Origin: Chrysomallon squamiferum
Taxonomy: Eukaryota > Mollusca > Gastropoda > Neomphalida > Peltospiridae
Reading direction: 5' to 3'
DNA length: 64,000 bases
NCBI GenBank assembly: GCA_012295275.1
Contig: CM022679.1
Span: 9,102,669 to 9,166,668 of the forward strand
The notes beneath the pieces were generated by a model that saw only the letters and a program-made list of their open reading frames with translations, was not told the origin of the DNA and did no database searches. Positions 48,860-62,219 of this stretch are shown piece by piece. Made by a program: the position numbers and the translations under genes. Position 1 is the stretch's first letter. Each line of letters opens with the position of its first letter.

Positions 48860-50810
48860 TTTCTGTTAAATGCTGATCATTTTATACTTTTGGTTTCTTT
48901 AAACCCATATCAGGCCCATAAAGTCGAACCTAAACAACCACGTGACATACTGCGTAGGGGTCTTCTCGAAGGTAAATAGTACGATAAAAATAAAAAATGG
49001 CCGGATAATCGGGGTTCTTTGTCGATGCAGGGTGTGTGCATATGTTGTAAAATAACGGACTAGTGCAACACACTAACTATAGGAAAAGGCTATTTCAGCA
49101 GCTCTTTGCATTACTGATGTACTCGACGGTCGTTCTTGTTACAACAGGTCGGAAGGTTGCCGTTTTATGCTTACGAATAAATCGGATCAAAGATTGAAGG
49201 ACCGGTGTGCAAGGGGAAGGTTTCACAAGCTTAATAATATCGTCATGTTCGCAACAGACTGTTACGTGAACCACCTGGAGATTTCTAGATAAAAAATGAA
49301 TACTTACGATTAAAACACGCCAAAATACAGTCATTTTGGAGAAATCTGCTTCTTATTGAAAAAGGGTAGAACAGTATGGCTGAAAGGAAACCTGTTACTA
49401 CGCATGTGCAGTGCTTATTATGCAAATCGGGGTTGTTTTTCATTGGCAGAAAAAGTGTGGACCTGACTTTAACGTCCGTACTGACGTACAGTGTCCATCC
49501 GTCGAACTGTAGTTCTATAAATAGAATTAAGATGTTAAAATTTGTTTGGCACCAAATGACCTATTCATCAGGTACAGTATGAAAATGGTTTAAATGAAAT
49601 AAAACCAAAATTATTATTATTATTATTATTATAGAAACGATTTGTTTTTTTTTGTTGTTGTTTTTTTTTTTTTCCTTACTGTATAAGTTCATATTTGATT
49701 TTATTTTTTTAAATAATTTATGAAACGAAAGAGATGTTATGCCTGGAACCTTTCTTTTTTATCTAGTATAATTTATTTCTTGTTGAACTTTATGCATTTG
49801 TTCTCAGTTTTATTTTTGCACTTCTTCTACACAATCAGCTGTAAAACGTTATCTTTAAACAAACATGTACCAACAGAGTAGAATTTAAGTTATAAATAGC
49901 ACGCTGAACTCGCACGAACCCAAGCAGGCCAAGTCAGTCGACATAAAGAAATCGATTAGTCTTTGCAGAGGTTGATGTCTATTAGTATAAGTCCAAATAA
50001 ATAATTTGTCCATAATTTGTACACGATGATCGTTACTTGGCTTTTACATTAACAATTGTTTATAGTATTCTAGCCTACTAGTTTCTCATGAACTTGGAAA
50101 CGGTTGTTCTTCCCTTCCCCTCACGACAATGTACTGCTGACCTAAATACATATTATTAGCTTGGGTTGTGAGTCACAACATGGCAGCGTTATAGCCTAGA
50201 CTGTATAACAAACAGCGTCAAAACTACTTAATATAAATAATGTCCAGTTCATTTATAAACTAACTAATTTAATTAGAGAACATCTTTCAATAACTTTTTG
50301 TACGCAAGTATATACTGTGTGAATTGATATTCTACTTATTTTAATATTTTTTTTTACATATAAGACTAAATAACTTTAGATATGATTAAGTATGCAGACA
50401 GCATGTATATGGAAAATAATATACTTTATAAGTTTAATTATCATAATTGATTATGATAGCGTTGCACCATTTCCTTTTATTATCTGATATTAATATATGT
50501 TTCATACATTTTTTTTAAATTATTATTAATTTTTTTATATTGTTTGTAAATTATATATATACACGTGTGTGTGTGTGGATAGATAATGGCGGACACATAA
50601 TGCTTGCGTGACTAGACGCTATGTACCATCATAACCTCGCTTTCAGCTCAGTTTTGTGTCTGGAGAGAAGCCGAAGTCGCCTTTTTAAAACGAACAGTAT
50701 TTTCTCGACTACGAACTCTTTCACTCTGGAAAAATATTTTTAACAATTTTAATACTATAATATGTTATATTTAATGTAATCAACATTTAAAATTTTAAAT
50801 ATTCTGGTAG

Positions 50811-50812
<2 letters not shown>

Positions 50813-50862
<50 letters not shown>

Positions 50863-50925
50863 CACACATACATACATATATACAAACACACATTCACACA
50901 TACATACATATACATGTATTAAGAG
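50813..50925 (+). repeat. (CA)n microsatellite with TA/CATA tail
   Basis: An uninterrupted CA repeat of about 40 bp at 50813-50853 is followed by mixed TATACA/CATACATA words to about 50925. Confidence 0.9.
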
Positions 50926-51068
50926 TTATTATTTTTAGCCATTGCAAGTCAGTTAACAAGACATCTTTTGATTTTTCCAAAACAAATATCTAACTGTAAT
51001 ATAAATAAAGATCTAGAAAAATAATAATTGTGAAAGAGTTTTCATTTTCTTGAAATAATTTTCAGGAG

Positions 51069-51173
<105 letters not shown>

Positions 51174-54060
51174 GCTATTGCAATTAAGTAAAAATTTTGT
51201 TTCTAGTTTTGTTTTTCATGAAGAGAAACAACGTTTTGATTGTTTATGTCGTAATGAAAACTGTATTTATACGAAGATAAAACACAATATACCTTTTGAT
51301 GTACAGTTTATTTATTTAGTTAGCTATTATTAGTAGTATTAGTATTACCTTAATTTATAGCCAACGAATTATAATCACTACAGCAACACGTGTAGCGGAA
51401 GAAACATAAACTTTTAGGCCTCATAATAAATAAATAAATGAATAAATAAATGAATAATTAAATAAATCATAAATGAATGAATAAATAAATAAATAAATAA
51501 AAGGTATTGGAGTTGATATGTATTTAATTCTGAACAACAGTTTTGTTTGTTTATTAAAGTGTTGCACGACAATAAAACTAGCCTGATTTTGCCGACGAGT
51601 CACGTGAAACATGGTTACAAGACTTAAAAATAAAATTTGTTAAATGACTACACGCGTGTAGAACTAAAATGACAACAAATTTCATAATAATGATTAGTAA
51701 GAAAAACGTTGTCATTTACGTCAGTAATACTAACTACAAATATAACCAGAACACTTAAAGCGGTCACGTAGCGAACCGAAGAAACGGTCTATTACACATT
51801 TTCTGATCACGTCAAGGTTTTCATTGTTTTCGTAACTACGTATGTAAACTCCACTTATAAAATATTGGGACGTTGCTGCAGTTCTGTGGCTGTGATGTTG
51901 TCGATTAGTTCTAAAGTTTAAAAAGAAAAATTTAAAATCTGTTTTTGGGAAGTGAAAATAATATACCACTTATATATAATATATATTTGAAACCATCACT
52001 TTTTTTTTCATTTGTTATTTGGTTTTAATTTTATTTCAAATTTGAAACCATTTTTTTTTGGTCATTTGTTATTTAGTTTTAATTTTATTTGATTTATAAG
52101 TGAGGATTCTTTTGAAAAAATTTATTAAATTTGATATATATGTAAGTTTTTTTCGTTAGAGCCCACATAACGGCAAAAGAAGTCTGCTTACAAAATTGGC
52201 CTAATCCACTCTTCACGTAACATACATTTAATTTGGTTTCAAACTTGGAAACAGGCGTTAATTTTCCCCAAGCTTTATTATTTCCCTACGTAGGATATTT
52301 TAGAGCATGTGTGTATTAAAATATCATTTACATATTTACTTATTTTATCACTGCTTTGCTTGAATTGTTAATGCCGATTAGAACAGTCATATGGCTGATT
52401 CATTAATTTCGTTAGTGCACTAACAGCATACATGTTGAACTATCCATATAATGATTAAGAGTATTATTAAGTTCTTTCTAAAGCTGTCTTAGTTCTTGGT
52501 TATTTCCCTTTACAAAGACGGTTTTGTTATAAAAGAAACGCAGCTTAAATTAACAACAGTTAGCAACCACAACTCTTAACATTTGCAGAAGTCAGCGGTT
52601 TTCTGTCTCTAGTTTTTATTCACCCCAAAATAACTTCTTTGCCCTTGGAAGAACCATTCCCCAATTCCCGAGTTCAAGAAACAAAGATCTGACCTACTTA
52701 GCTATATTTAGAATAAAGATTCTTGAGAAAAATAAATTTGAATCAGAACCTCAGACGGAAGAAAATAACATTTTTTGTTTTCTTTTTCATTTTTTTTTTT
52801 TTTACTGAATAGGGAGACTGTAAGGTTCTTGTTATTAAAATTACTTTAATGCCAAGATCGGTAATGAATTGCCTTCATGTCAGCATTTTTACGATCTTAT
52901 GAACATAAAAGCTAGGTATCATATAATGGATGTTTTAAAATATAGTTTGGAAGATATATATATATATAATCTCTCTAGAGTATTAATACATTTGTGTTTC
53001 CATATATATGTATGTATATGTATGTACGTACGTTTGTACGGAGTATGTACGTATGTATGCATGGTCTATATTATATGTGTGTGTATGTGAGTATATATGT
53101 GATATAATGAAATGCTAATATTGCATATGAACTTAGAATACGCTTATGTTTATAATTCTGTAATAAATAAATAAATAAATAAATAAATAAATGGTGTTTC
53201 TTAGTGATTATCTATAAAGATGTAATGTGGAAAAAAATAAAATCGCCAGTTGAATACTGTCTTTGTTATACGAAGGTTTTTTTTTAAAAATATTTTTAAT
53301 TATTATTATTATTTTTTGATTTCTTGTTGTTTTTTTTTTTTTACTGCGAGATCTACAAAATAAATAAAAAGAAAACATAAATTCTTAAACTTTCGACTGA
53401 GTTTACCAAACACAAAAGTTTATTAAATATTACTGAGATTCTTCCCCATTTATATAGGTGAGTCGTTCCATGAACCACCTCTGTGTAAGTCAAAACATAC
53501 TATTATCAGTGAGTTCCTTGTGCAGAATTAGCGTACAGTGAATAAATAACCATATTAATTGTTTAATATAATAACTTAACTGCCACTTAAATACACCTCT
53601 ACGTATATATATGTATTTGTATTTGCAGAGCGTTGTCATGAAGACAGGTATTATGGCTTTAATAATAAAATAAAAAAAAACTACTACTTCGTGAATCAGC
53701 ATGTCATAACATTTAAGAAATTCGATTAAGTGGACACTTGGAATAAAAATATGTGGATAAATTTTATAGAAATTTTGTAATCGAATTTCATTTTGTGTTT
53801 GATCTCCTGTCAACATGTTTAATGTGCGTGCATGATTTTGTTGTGTTCGCATCACGATTTTCCATTACTGAAATATCTTGCTGGAAAATCACTGAGATAC
53901 ACGTTTCCGGTCATTTAGTTAATTGGATATTTCTGTTCAACTCCTCTTTCAGTTTTAATTAGTCTCATTAGTTAGACATTTGATACTGAAGAGGTAAACA
54001 TTTATACTATCTGATCACATCTTATATGATAATAATAATAACAAAAAAAATCACTACAAA

Positions 54061-54092
<32 letters not shown>

Positions 54093-54234
54093 AACAACAA
54101 CAACAGCAACAACAACAACAACAACAATAATAAAGTAAAATGATAAAATAGTATAATAAATACATAAATAAATAATATTAAAAATCAAAATCAAAATACA
54201 CACACACATACACATAATGATACTACTAATGAAA

Positions 54235-54277
<43 letters not shown>

Positions 54278-54824
54278 ACAAACATCTTACGTTTCTTTGG
54301 AATACAACAGAAAACATTTATATCTTAGAGAAATTTAATAGATTTTCAGATGTATTATATAATTTTTATATTTATTCACTTTAAAAAACAAAATAAATAA
54401 ACACACAAACACACACACACACACACACTCATATATATATATTTAGAAAGCATATGCAGTGTATTCGTACCTAGAAGCACAAAATTACTGAACCGTGTTA
54501 TTGAAAACTATACAAACCGCATATAACAGCAACGCTGGTTGCAAATGCACCTAAAACGGGAAAGTAAATACCAGCTGGTACGCTAAACTTCATCGTCAGG
54601 TCACATTACTCAGTGAATGAATATGCAATTCAAAAGTCATTGAAATATAGGTCAGTCGTTTATTCCTTTACAATTATCACGTCATAAGCGACTACGTAAA
54701 AACATAAACACAGTGATAATTGCGTTAACACTTGTTATCGTCAACTATATTGATCCAGATTATAACACAGTATGTGCATACTTTCAGTGTAATAAATCAA
54801 TTCATTTCTTAACTAGATGGGCTG

Positions 54825-55140
54825 ATGCCGTTCAGTGGCAGAATGCAAAGATGTTTAAACATACGATCAGACGTTATTAGCATGCCCATTGGGGAAAATC
54901 ACGTTCCAACCAGTGCTCATCGACAGGCATATCAAATGATCGTAGAAATGTTTTCTTGACCATGGTCGGTCGTTCGCAGCCCATTCATGTCGGGATAAAT
55001 CCCATTCCAAGTAATGCTCCTCCACTGTTTATTTGTCCACCACGAGCCGTTCTTTTTGCTGTAAATGTTGTTCCAACCACAGCTCCTAGATTCATCCGTC
55101 AAAGAAGGTAGCATATTTTCTTGGCTCTTATGAGTCGTTC
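54825..55140 (+). mobile_element. Degenerate SINE remains with repeated core
   Basis: GTTCAGTGGCAGA (54828-54840) resembles a tRNA box A head. It is followed by GCCCATTGGGGAAAATCACG, TTCCAACCAGTGCTCATCGA and GGCATATCAAATGATCGTAG, which parallel the body of the mollusc SINE family as I remember it. Two further degraded copies of the core follow: ATTCCAAGTAATGCTCCTCC near 55000 and GTTCCAACCACAGCTCC near 55069. Confidence 0.6.
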
Positions 55141-55381
55141 TTAGTATGTTCGTTGTAATATATCCTGTACGACTGATTTATCAAAGATGTTTTTTATGTG
55201 ACATAATGATTAATAATTTACAATATTTCGTGGCAGTAGCTGTTTTCCAGTCTCTGGTCCTTACCACATGCTGGCATATAATGTTAGTAAACACAATATT
55301 TAAATATAATTATCTCATTGTTACTAAACGCTCAATTATTCCTCTTATTCCTAATTAGAAATATCCGGGAAAGACCATTAA

Positions 55382-55435
<54 letters not shown>

Positions 55436-55901
55436 CATAATAGATAAATAATAAAAAAATAGTTTATTTTTTTTTTTTTTTTTTATTTATATCGATTGAC
55501 TGTAATATTTAATTATTCTTTCTATTTATTTTTTGGATAATTAACAAATGCTATGTAGACCACCTACAAGTACAATTTTACACTATATATTTAATACAAA
55601 ACTGTAGACACACACACACACACACACACACACATTCGGAAGCACAAATATATTTTTAATTCTATAGAGAGATTACAAAATAGGTTTCCAGAACATATAA
55701 ATTTTAGAACGTTCACCACACGGTACACAGCTTTCATGTTTAATTATATTTTTGAAGACCAGCTAGACGCGGAACAAAATAAAGTTCCATTTCATGTTTA
55801 TAATAATAATAACAACAATAATCATAACCATTTCGGAATGCGAAGAAAATGCGAGGAGCCTATTTGAATAAAACGTGAAGTTCTTAACAATATCTAAAGG
55901 T

Positions 55902-56149
55902 AAAGAATCAGTTATCCGAAATTCCGAAATCCGAAACTTTTTCCGAGCTGCAGAAAACGTAATATCCTGTAGGTTTCGGATTGTTTCGTATTCACTAACT
56001 TTATTTGTAGACTGTAGTATATGCTCTATATGAACTATAAACGAAATTCATCTTCAGATGTAGATCCCATTTTTCGGCTATCTCCTTATAATATATTCCA
56101 AAATCCGAAATTTTGTTCCGTTGAGAAACACGTCGGATAAAGGATTCTA
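55902..56149. mobile_element. Candidate small inverted-repeat element
   Basis: GAATCAGTTATCCGA (55904-55918) is mirrored by TCGGATAAAGGATTC (56133-56147). The interior is rich in TCCGAAA words in both orientations (55916-55942, 55975-55982, 56099-56111). A CAGT-type start with TCCGAA repeats is reminiscent of pogo/Tigger-derived elements, but the ends are degraded and the target duplication is unclear. Confidence 0.4.
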
Positions 56150-56963
56150 AATCCGTTTCAGTAAGTTTAATTATTACAGGTGTCAGTAAAGTAAACAATG
56201 CAATTTAATAATAAGACAACAATTAGTATATTTTTTTTTTTTTTTTTTTTTACCAACTATGATTAACAGTTAATACAAAACGGTTTTCAGTTGACATCAT
56301 TCTAAACGTTCATTTAATATGAAGTAGAAAACAAGCAAACGTAAGATACAACATTAAAATAATCTAAATATATACTGTATATATATATATATAAGTTGTG
56401 AAAACATTCTTTATGAAAACAAAATTATACGATAAATGTCAAAAACAATACAAAACAAATATTTTATGGTAGAAATGACTGGCTTCTACTTTAAAAATAA
56501 ATTTGTAAATAGAAGTTGTAGTAGTAGTAGTAGTAGTAATAGTAATAAAAGTACATAACAATAACAACAACAACAACAACAACACAATAAATAAGTCCCC
56601 AACACCAATATATGCACATTATATACTTAATTATATAGTTTAGAACAATGATAAAATATTACCTATAGAAAAACAGATTTCAAAATCTATACAGTTAGAT
56701 AGATAACATCAACAATTCATTTTGAATAATTAACGCATTTAGCACTAAAAAACATTTACCTCTGAGATTTACACGACATAAAATTCTAAAATGTCGTAGA
56801 GAGAGAGAAAACTGTCATACCAACCTTATCTTTGTTAGATTTATGTGCGTGTGCTAAAATAATCTGCTGTGAATACGAAAGCTGCATCGATTCGCACGGA
56901 CAGCCAGTGTATCTATAAATGTAAATGTGACATTTACCCTACTAACAGCGAGAGAAAGAGAAA

Positions 56964-56982
56964 GACAGACAGACAGACAGAC

Positions 56983-57076
<94 letters not shown>
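56964..57076 (+). repeat. (GACA)n-(GA)n microsatellite
   Basis: About five GACA units (56964-56983) are followed by an uninterrupted run of GA of about 86 bp. Frames through it give Arg-Glu or Leu-Ser strings and are not genes. Confidence 0.95.
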
Positions 57077-57077
<1 letters not shown>

Positions 57078-58101
57078 ATATTTCTAATGAATATCTGATA
57101 ATGCAGGTTATTTGTGTTTACTTGTTTAATTTCGGTAAACAACGTGGAATGTTGGTCTTCTTTCTTTTATGTTCTGAATGTAGGAGTTCTGTTTTTAAAA
57201 CGGTTGGCTTTTATGGGAAAAAGAATGCGGCAATCGTTTCGACATTTTCTCTCGTTCACTTACAGCATATACACTGAATGTACACAGAATTTTATATATT
57301 TAATGATTCGTAATTTATCAAACTCTGTTTTTGGTATCAAAAAATTCAGTCAGATCTAATTCTTATTTACAAGAGAATGAGAAGATAGTAACAAAAACTC
57401 CGCAGAATTCCAATAAAATAAAAACATTCAAAGATAAATGAAACAACAACCATGAATTATTGATGAAAAAAAAAAAAAAAAAAAAAAAATAAAAACCTAC
57501 AAGAAATACAACCTTTAACTCTGAAGCAAATAATTTTCGCACTCTGTGAAAAGCATTCCAGGTCGAATTAATCACGCGTTCTAGATAATAAAATTGCAGC
57601 TGTTTTTTTTTTTTTTTTTTTTCCTGACACACTTTATTCAGACCGTTGACAAGATTTTAAATAACATTTCGCTACAGTGTTATTTAGAATAAAAGTTCCC
57701 GACGCTAACTGAGCAATTTATACCTCTTCCATAACTATTTGTCAAAATGAAAAAATGTTGCATTGTAAAGCTCTGTCAAAAATCTGAATAAAGAAAAAGT
57801 CGCTTATGGAAGGCCATTTTCATTCTGCGTTTGTAGATGTTACATAAATGAAAACAGTGAAATTTAACAAACTGTACATTCTGATACTGAAACATTTTAA
57901 AATTATTTTTATATTTATATAAATAAAAATAATTTTATATGAAAAAAAACAAAGATGATAATAATAATAATAATAATAATAATGATGATGATGATAATAA
58001 TAATAATTATGATAGTTGTTGTTGCTGTTGTTGTTGTTTATTTATTAATTTATTATTTTATTTCATTTCTGTTGATATTTCAAAAGACTAACGTACGAAG
58101 G

Positions 58102-61061
58102 TTAACAATACATAAGCATTTCTGCCTCCAGCCTTTCCGGATCTTTCTGAGGTGCGTCAGGACCTTCTAGTAATTTGATATCAACCTCTGTTTTATTCTG
58201 CACGTACCACTCCACGAACTCCTCACTGAGCGCGTCAACCATCACTTTGTCGTCTTGGAGATTCTTCAGAGCAGCCGAGAGAGACCGGGGAAGGTCTGGA
58301 GCAGACTCCTCGTCGTTTGGCTCTGGACACGTCAGCTTGCTCTTGATCCCATCCAAGCCTGCAGCGATCGTCGCCGCAAACACCAAGTACGGGTTGGCCT
58401 TCCCGCCCGAAATGCGGTTTTCAACGTACGTGTTCTTGGAACCCTTGTTCTTGGCCCGAAAAGCAGCCAGCCTGTTTTCTATCCCCCAGAAGAGTTTCCC
58501 CGGTGCCCAAGGGCAGAACAGACGACGGTAGCAGTTGACGGTGGGGCACATCAGAGCCGCCATCGCCCCAGCGTGCTTGATTAAACCCGCTATCCAGTAC
58601 TTGGCTATGTCTGAGAGGTTGTCGGGTTTGTTGGGGTCGTAAAAAACGTTGCAGCCCGTCGTCTTGTCGTAGACAGAGTGACTGAAATGCAAACCGCTTC
58701 CGTCGTCGTTCATATCTCGTTTCGACATAAAATTCGCTAAATAACCGTTTTTGTCGGACATCTCGAGGATGCCCTGAATGAAGATGAACGTCATGTCGGG
58801 ACTCGTTATTCCGTATTTCGGTCTAAGCACGCCTTCCATCATCCCGGCGCCGTGCTCCGCGTGCAACATGTCCAGGTCGACTCCGGCGTCGAGCAGATGC
58901 TTCTCCATGTCCAGAAAGAGACTTTCCAGTCTGGCGACCGTCCTGTTGCACATGTAGTCCTTGTCGTGAAAAATCGGCTGCTTCGTCTGCTGACTGGACA
59001 TGTGAAACTCCAGCTCGAAGCCCGAGTAGATTTTGTAGCCCATTTCGTCCAGTCTTTCGACCTGTCTTTTGGCGACGTGGCGTGGACATGCGTCTTGAGG
59101 CGTGTCGTCCAGCCAGTACGTCTCGCACAGCATTTCGCCCACTTTGTACTTCCCCATCCCCAGCCACGGGACAGGGTGCAGGGTGTTGAGGTCGGGGATA
59201 ACACTCATGTTGCCCGACTGCATCGCTTCCACCCTGGCTGGCAAAACGGTTTCGGAATGAGGTCCGATAACTACAACGCCTGCAATAAGAAATTTGAAAA
59301 TAAGTAACGCAATGATAAAATACAAAAACAAGTAATGCAGAAGAGAAATTTAAATAATAAGCAACACAATATATAATTTAAATAATAAGTAACGCAATAT
59401 GAAATTTAAATAATAAATATCGCAATAAGAAATTTAAATAAGAAACACAATAAGAAGTTTAAAAGTAACACAATAAGAAATTCAAAAATAAGTAACGCAA
59501 TAAGAAATTTAAATAAAAAGTAACGCAATAACAAATTTAAATAATAAATATCGCAATAAGAAATTTAAATAATAAGTAATGCAGTAAGAAATTTTAATAA
59601 TATCTCAATAAGTAATTTAAATAATAAGTAATGCAGTAAGATATTTAAATAATAAATAACGCAATAAGAAATTCAAATAATAAGAAACACAAAACTAATT
59701 TTAGCTCGGCCGAGTATAATTAATCACAGCCAGTGACATTTGTCATGGTTCTAAATGTTTTATACCTAAAACAACATTATGACAAGAGATGATCTTCTTC
59801 GATTAAACTGACGTCAGAAAATAAATAATATATTTCCAACGCATTATCTTGAGCTAATTTTCTTTTCAAATTATTATTAAGCAAACACAAGACATCTAAA
59901 CAACAGAACTGTCGCTTGTTATTTTCACATTTTATTATTACAAAACGCTGTTCAGTGAACTAATCGATCACTTTAGCTATTTGTTCATATTACGACAGGT
60001 GCTCTTTAAACTGAAAAAAAAACCCCGGCTTCTCGCATCCATAATGTCATCTGGCTGACAACACATGCACAGGTTCTCGATTATTTCAGCGTCAGTCAAG
60101 CTTTGCCTGTTGAAAAGTTAAAAGAGAAAACACATTTCGAGTATTCAAGCGCATTTCTCAGGCTTTGTCGGAATTGCTTAACCGAAATCAATATTCTAGG
60201 GAACTTCCTGCTTAAGGAATGACTGAGTGTCATGACCTGGCGACTCCGTCGACTCTCTGTGTGTGTGCTGTCTGCCAGCTTGCAGACTGAGTTGGAACTG
60301 TCTTTGGAATCTCTTTTAGTCATCTGTCTTTGAAATTCACCTGCAGAACAAAATGCCGCGCTTATAAAATAATCCACCACCACCAAAAAAAAAAAAAAAT
60401 CCATTGCATAAATCCAGCGTATAAACGCATCAGGGGTATCCTTGGTGTCAGCATTATGAAGATCAGACAAGCGGGTACTAATGATTGATTTGTAGGTCGC
60501 AATGTACTAAACGTGCACTGAGGAGTAATTTAATAAATAATTCAATATCAGCTGCATCAGTTTCGACCAACATAACTATTACTGCTATTAGCTTGTGCAA
60601 ATTAAATATCTGGAAAAAAAAATAAATACGTTCTTACGCTAACTAATCCATACATCTTTTTTTTTCTTTTTTTTTTTTCTTTATATAAATAAATAAATTC
60701 CTCGTTGTTTATTCATCGTGTACCCAGAGCTACCCGGAACGAGCTCAGTTACCACCTAGTAACATCCGTTTTTGGGGAGAGAGAGGTCTCATATATAAAA
60801 GAGATAATGCACAGATTTTAGCAGGTTTTTCATCAAACAATAGTTCAAAGTCGCCCATCGCGAACGCACGTGTATGATTTCGTCCGAATCCGTCCAAGGT
60901 AGCAGACAAAATGAGCGAAAACGTACAATCTTTATAACGAAGTCGATGCACAGTCGGATCCACAGTTATGAAAGAAAATCACTTTCGTTTAGCTTATAAA
61001 AATTAATGAACACGCATGTACCGTTCAGCCGACTTTTGAAGCTGAAAAATGCTTAGTCATT

Positions 61062-61095
<34 letters not shown>

Positions 61096-61203
61096 ATAAT
61101 AATAATAAAAAAAAAAAAAAAAAAAAAAAATACAAAAAAATAAAAGAAAATAAAATACAAAATTAAATAAAAAATACAAAATACTCAAAAACAACAACAA
61201 TAA

Positions 61204-61234
<31 letters not shown>

Positions 61235-61758
61235 GTAAATAAACAAGTAAAAAATAAACTTGCTGTAAAAATAACAGGCTATAACGAAAGTTTTCTAAGG
61301 CTCAATAAAACAATAAAAAAACAACAACAAAAAAACAAACACGATATTTGATTTATTTGCTTATTAATACAGTCAACATTCTTCTCTAATAACTGTTTAC
61401 TTCTGTCAGTGAGCTTTTTAATGTCATGTGCATAAAATCTCTTAGTTTAACTAGATATTTTCCTTGAAAAAACGGACAAAACTTTCGTTACAACCTGTTA
61501 TTTGCAAGTGATACATTCCAGTGTTTACATCTATACAATCTATAGCAGTAATAAAAACATTCTCAGACAATTTAACAGTTTTTTTTTTTTTAATATAAGT
61601 AATATAATAATGTGTTGTTTTCTCTAGCTGTAAGTAAAAGTAAAAAAAAAAAAAAAAAAAAAATGTATTAAACAGAATAATTTATCACTGAATTGGACAT
61701 CCAGATAAAAAAAAAAATAATAATAATAATAATAATAAAAAAATAATAATAAAAAATG

Positions 61759-61790
<32 letters not shown>

Positions 61791-61877
61791 ATAATAATAA
61801 TAAAAAATAAAAATAAAAAAAAAATAATAATAATTTGATGTCAATCTCTGCATACACCACTTCACAAACCCCTCACT

Positions 61878-61910
<33 letters not shown>

Positions 61911-62219
61911 AAAAAAATATACCCTTATCAAGAAATTCGTCTTCGTATAACATAAAGTTTACACACAGAACCCAAACACTAAAACTTCCCAGGATGAGAT
62001 AAGAATACAGTAAACAATGATTAACACAAGACATTAAAAAAAGGACTTGCCTGCATACATCGTCACGCCCTCTTCCAGGTAAAGAGCCGCATTCCTTGCA
62101 GGCATTAATTTTCCTCTCGATATGCAGTTCAGATCGGAGAAAGAAAAGCGAACGTAGTCATACTTCATCACCTCCGACGTTACCTTCTCCAAATTTTCGT
62201 TCGATTTGCCGCTGTCCAT
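58102..62219 (-). CDS. LGSN: Lengsin-like protein (type-I glutamine synthetase superfamily)
   Basis: Two exons, 62219-62051 and 59279-58102, give 448 residues, close to GSI/lengsin catalytic length. Exon 1 encodes the N-terminal beta-grasp start (YDYVRFSFSDLNCISRGKLM). Exon 2 has VIPDLNTLHPVPW (83-95), the metal-ligand-like SGFELEF (Glu145, Glu147), EHGAGMMEG (Glu198, Glu205), GSGLHFSHS (His254), NCYRRL and GGKANPYLVFAATIAAGLDG. Lengsins are GSI homologues; vertebrate lengsin is a lens protein with no GS activity. Several metal-binding Glu/His remain here, so activity cannot be excluded. The 2.77-kb intron is GC-AG: the donor reads CAG|GCAAGT (62050-62049) and no in-frame GT exists. Exon 2 is GC-rich at third positions, unlike the AT-rich genes elsewhere in the window. 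The start is the first ATG; upstream 5' leader is GA/CT-rich. Confidence 0.92.
59340..59695 (-). repeat. Minisatellite in the lengsin-like intron
   Basis: About a dozen degenerate units of 25-30 bp with consensus words AATAAGAAATTTAAATAATA and AGTAACGC repeat from just after exon 2's acceptor to about 59695. The array abuts the acceptor region; TGCAATAAGAAATTT itself occurs at the splice site (59281-59295). Confidence 0.85.
61640..61921 (+). repeat. A-rich simple-sequence blocks in the lengsin-like intron
   Basis: Long A-runs interspersed with AAT units occur here, as they do at 61063-61260. Two short unique islands interrupt them, one of which (61831-61877) is the lengsin exon relic. Confidence 0.85.
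61831..61877 (-). pseudogene. Relic of the lengsin-like C-terminal exon
   Basis: The plus-strand words TAATTTGATGTCAATCTCTG then CATACACCACTTCACAAACC then CCTCACT align with 58172-58226 of the functional exon after a deletion of about 10 bp. On the minus strand the relic reads LSEGFVKWCMQ against LSEEFVEWYVQ in the gene, 7 of 11 identical. It lies in the same orientation inside intron 1, flanked by A-runs. Confidence 0.6.

Noticed and set aside
48921-48971. Exon-like piece: CAG acceptor, AHKVEPKQPRDILRRGLLEG, GT donor
   Set aside because: No neighbouring exons or recognisable family were found, and a poor donor and short length make chance likely.
49095-49582. Open frames of 79 (minus) and 68 (plus) codons
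   Set aside because: No family resemblance, no supporting splice signals and no consistent strand; kept only as unexplained AT-poor DNA.
54932-55114. 60-codon minus-strand frame with repeated WN-IY words
   Set aside because: The repetition reflects the repeated SINE core underneath, not a protein repeat.
56869-57277. Arg-Glu and Leu-Ser repeat proteins
   Set aside because: Translation of the (GA)n microsatellite.
58255-59307. Several 109-151-codon open frames on both strands
   Set aside because: They are alternative frames of the GC-rich lengsin-like exon, where stop codons are rare; none has family character.
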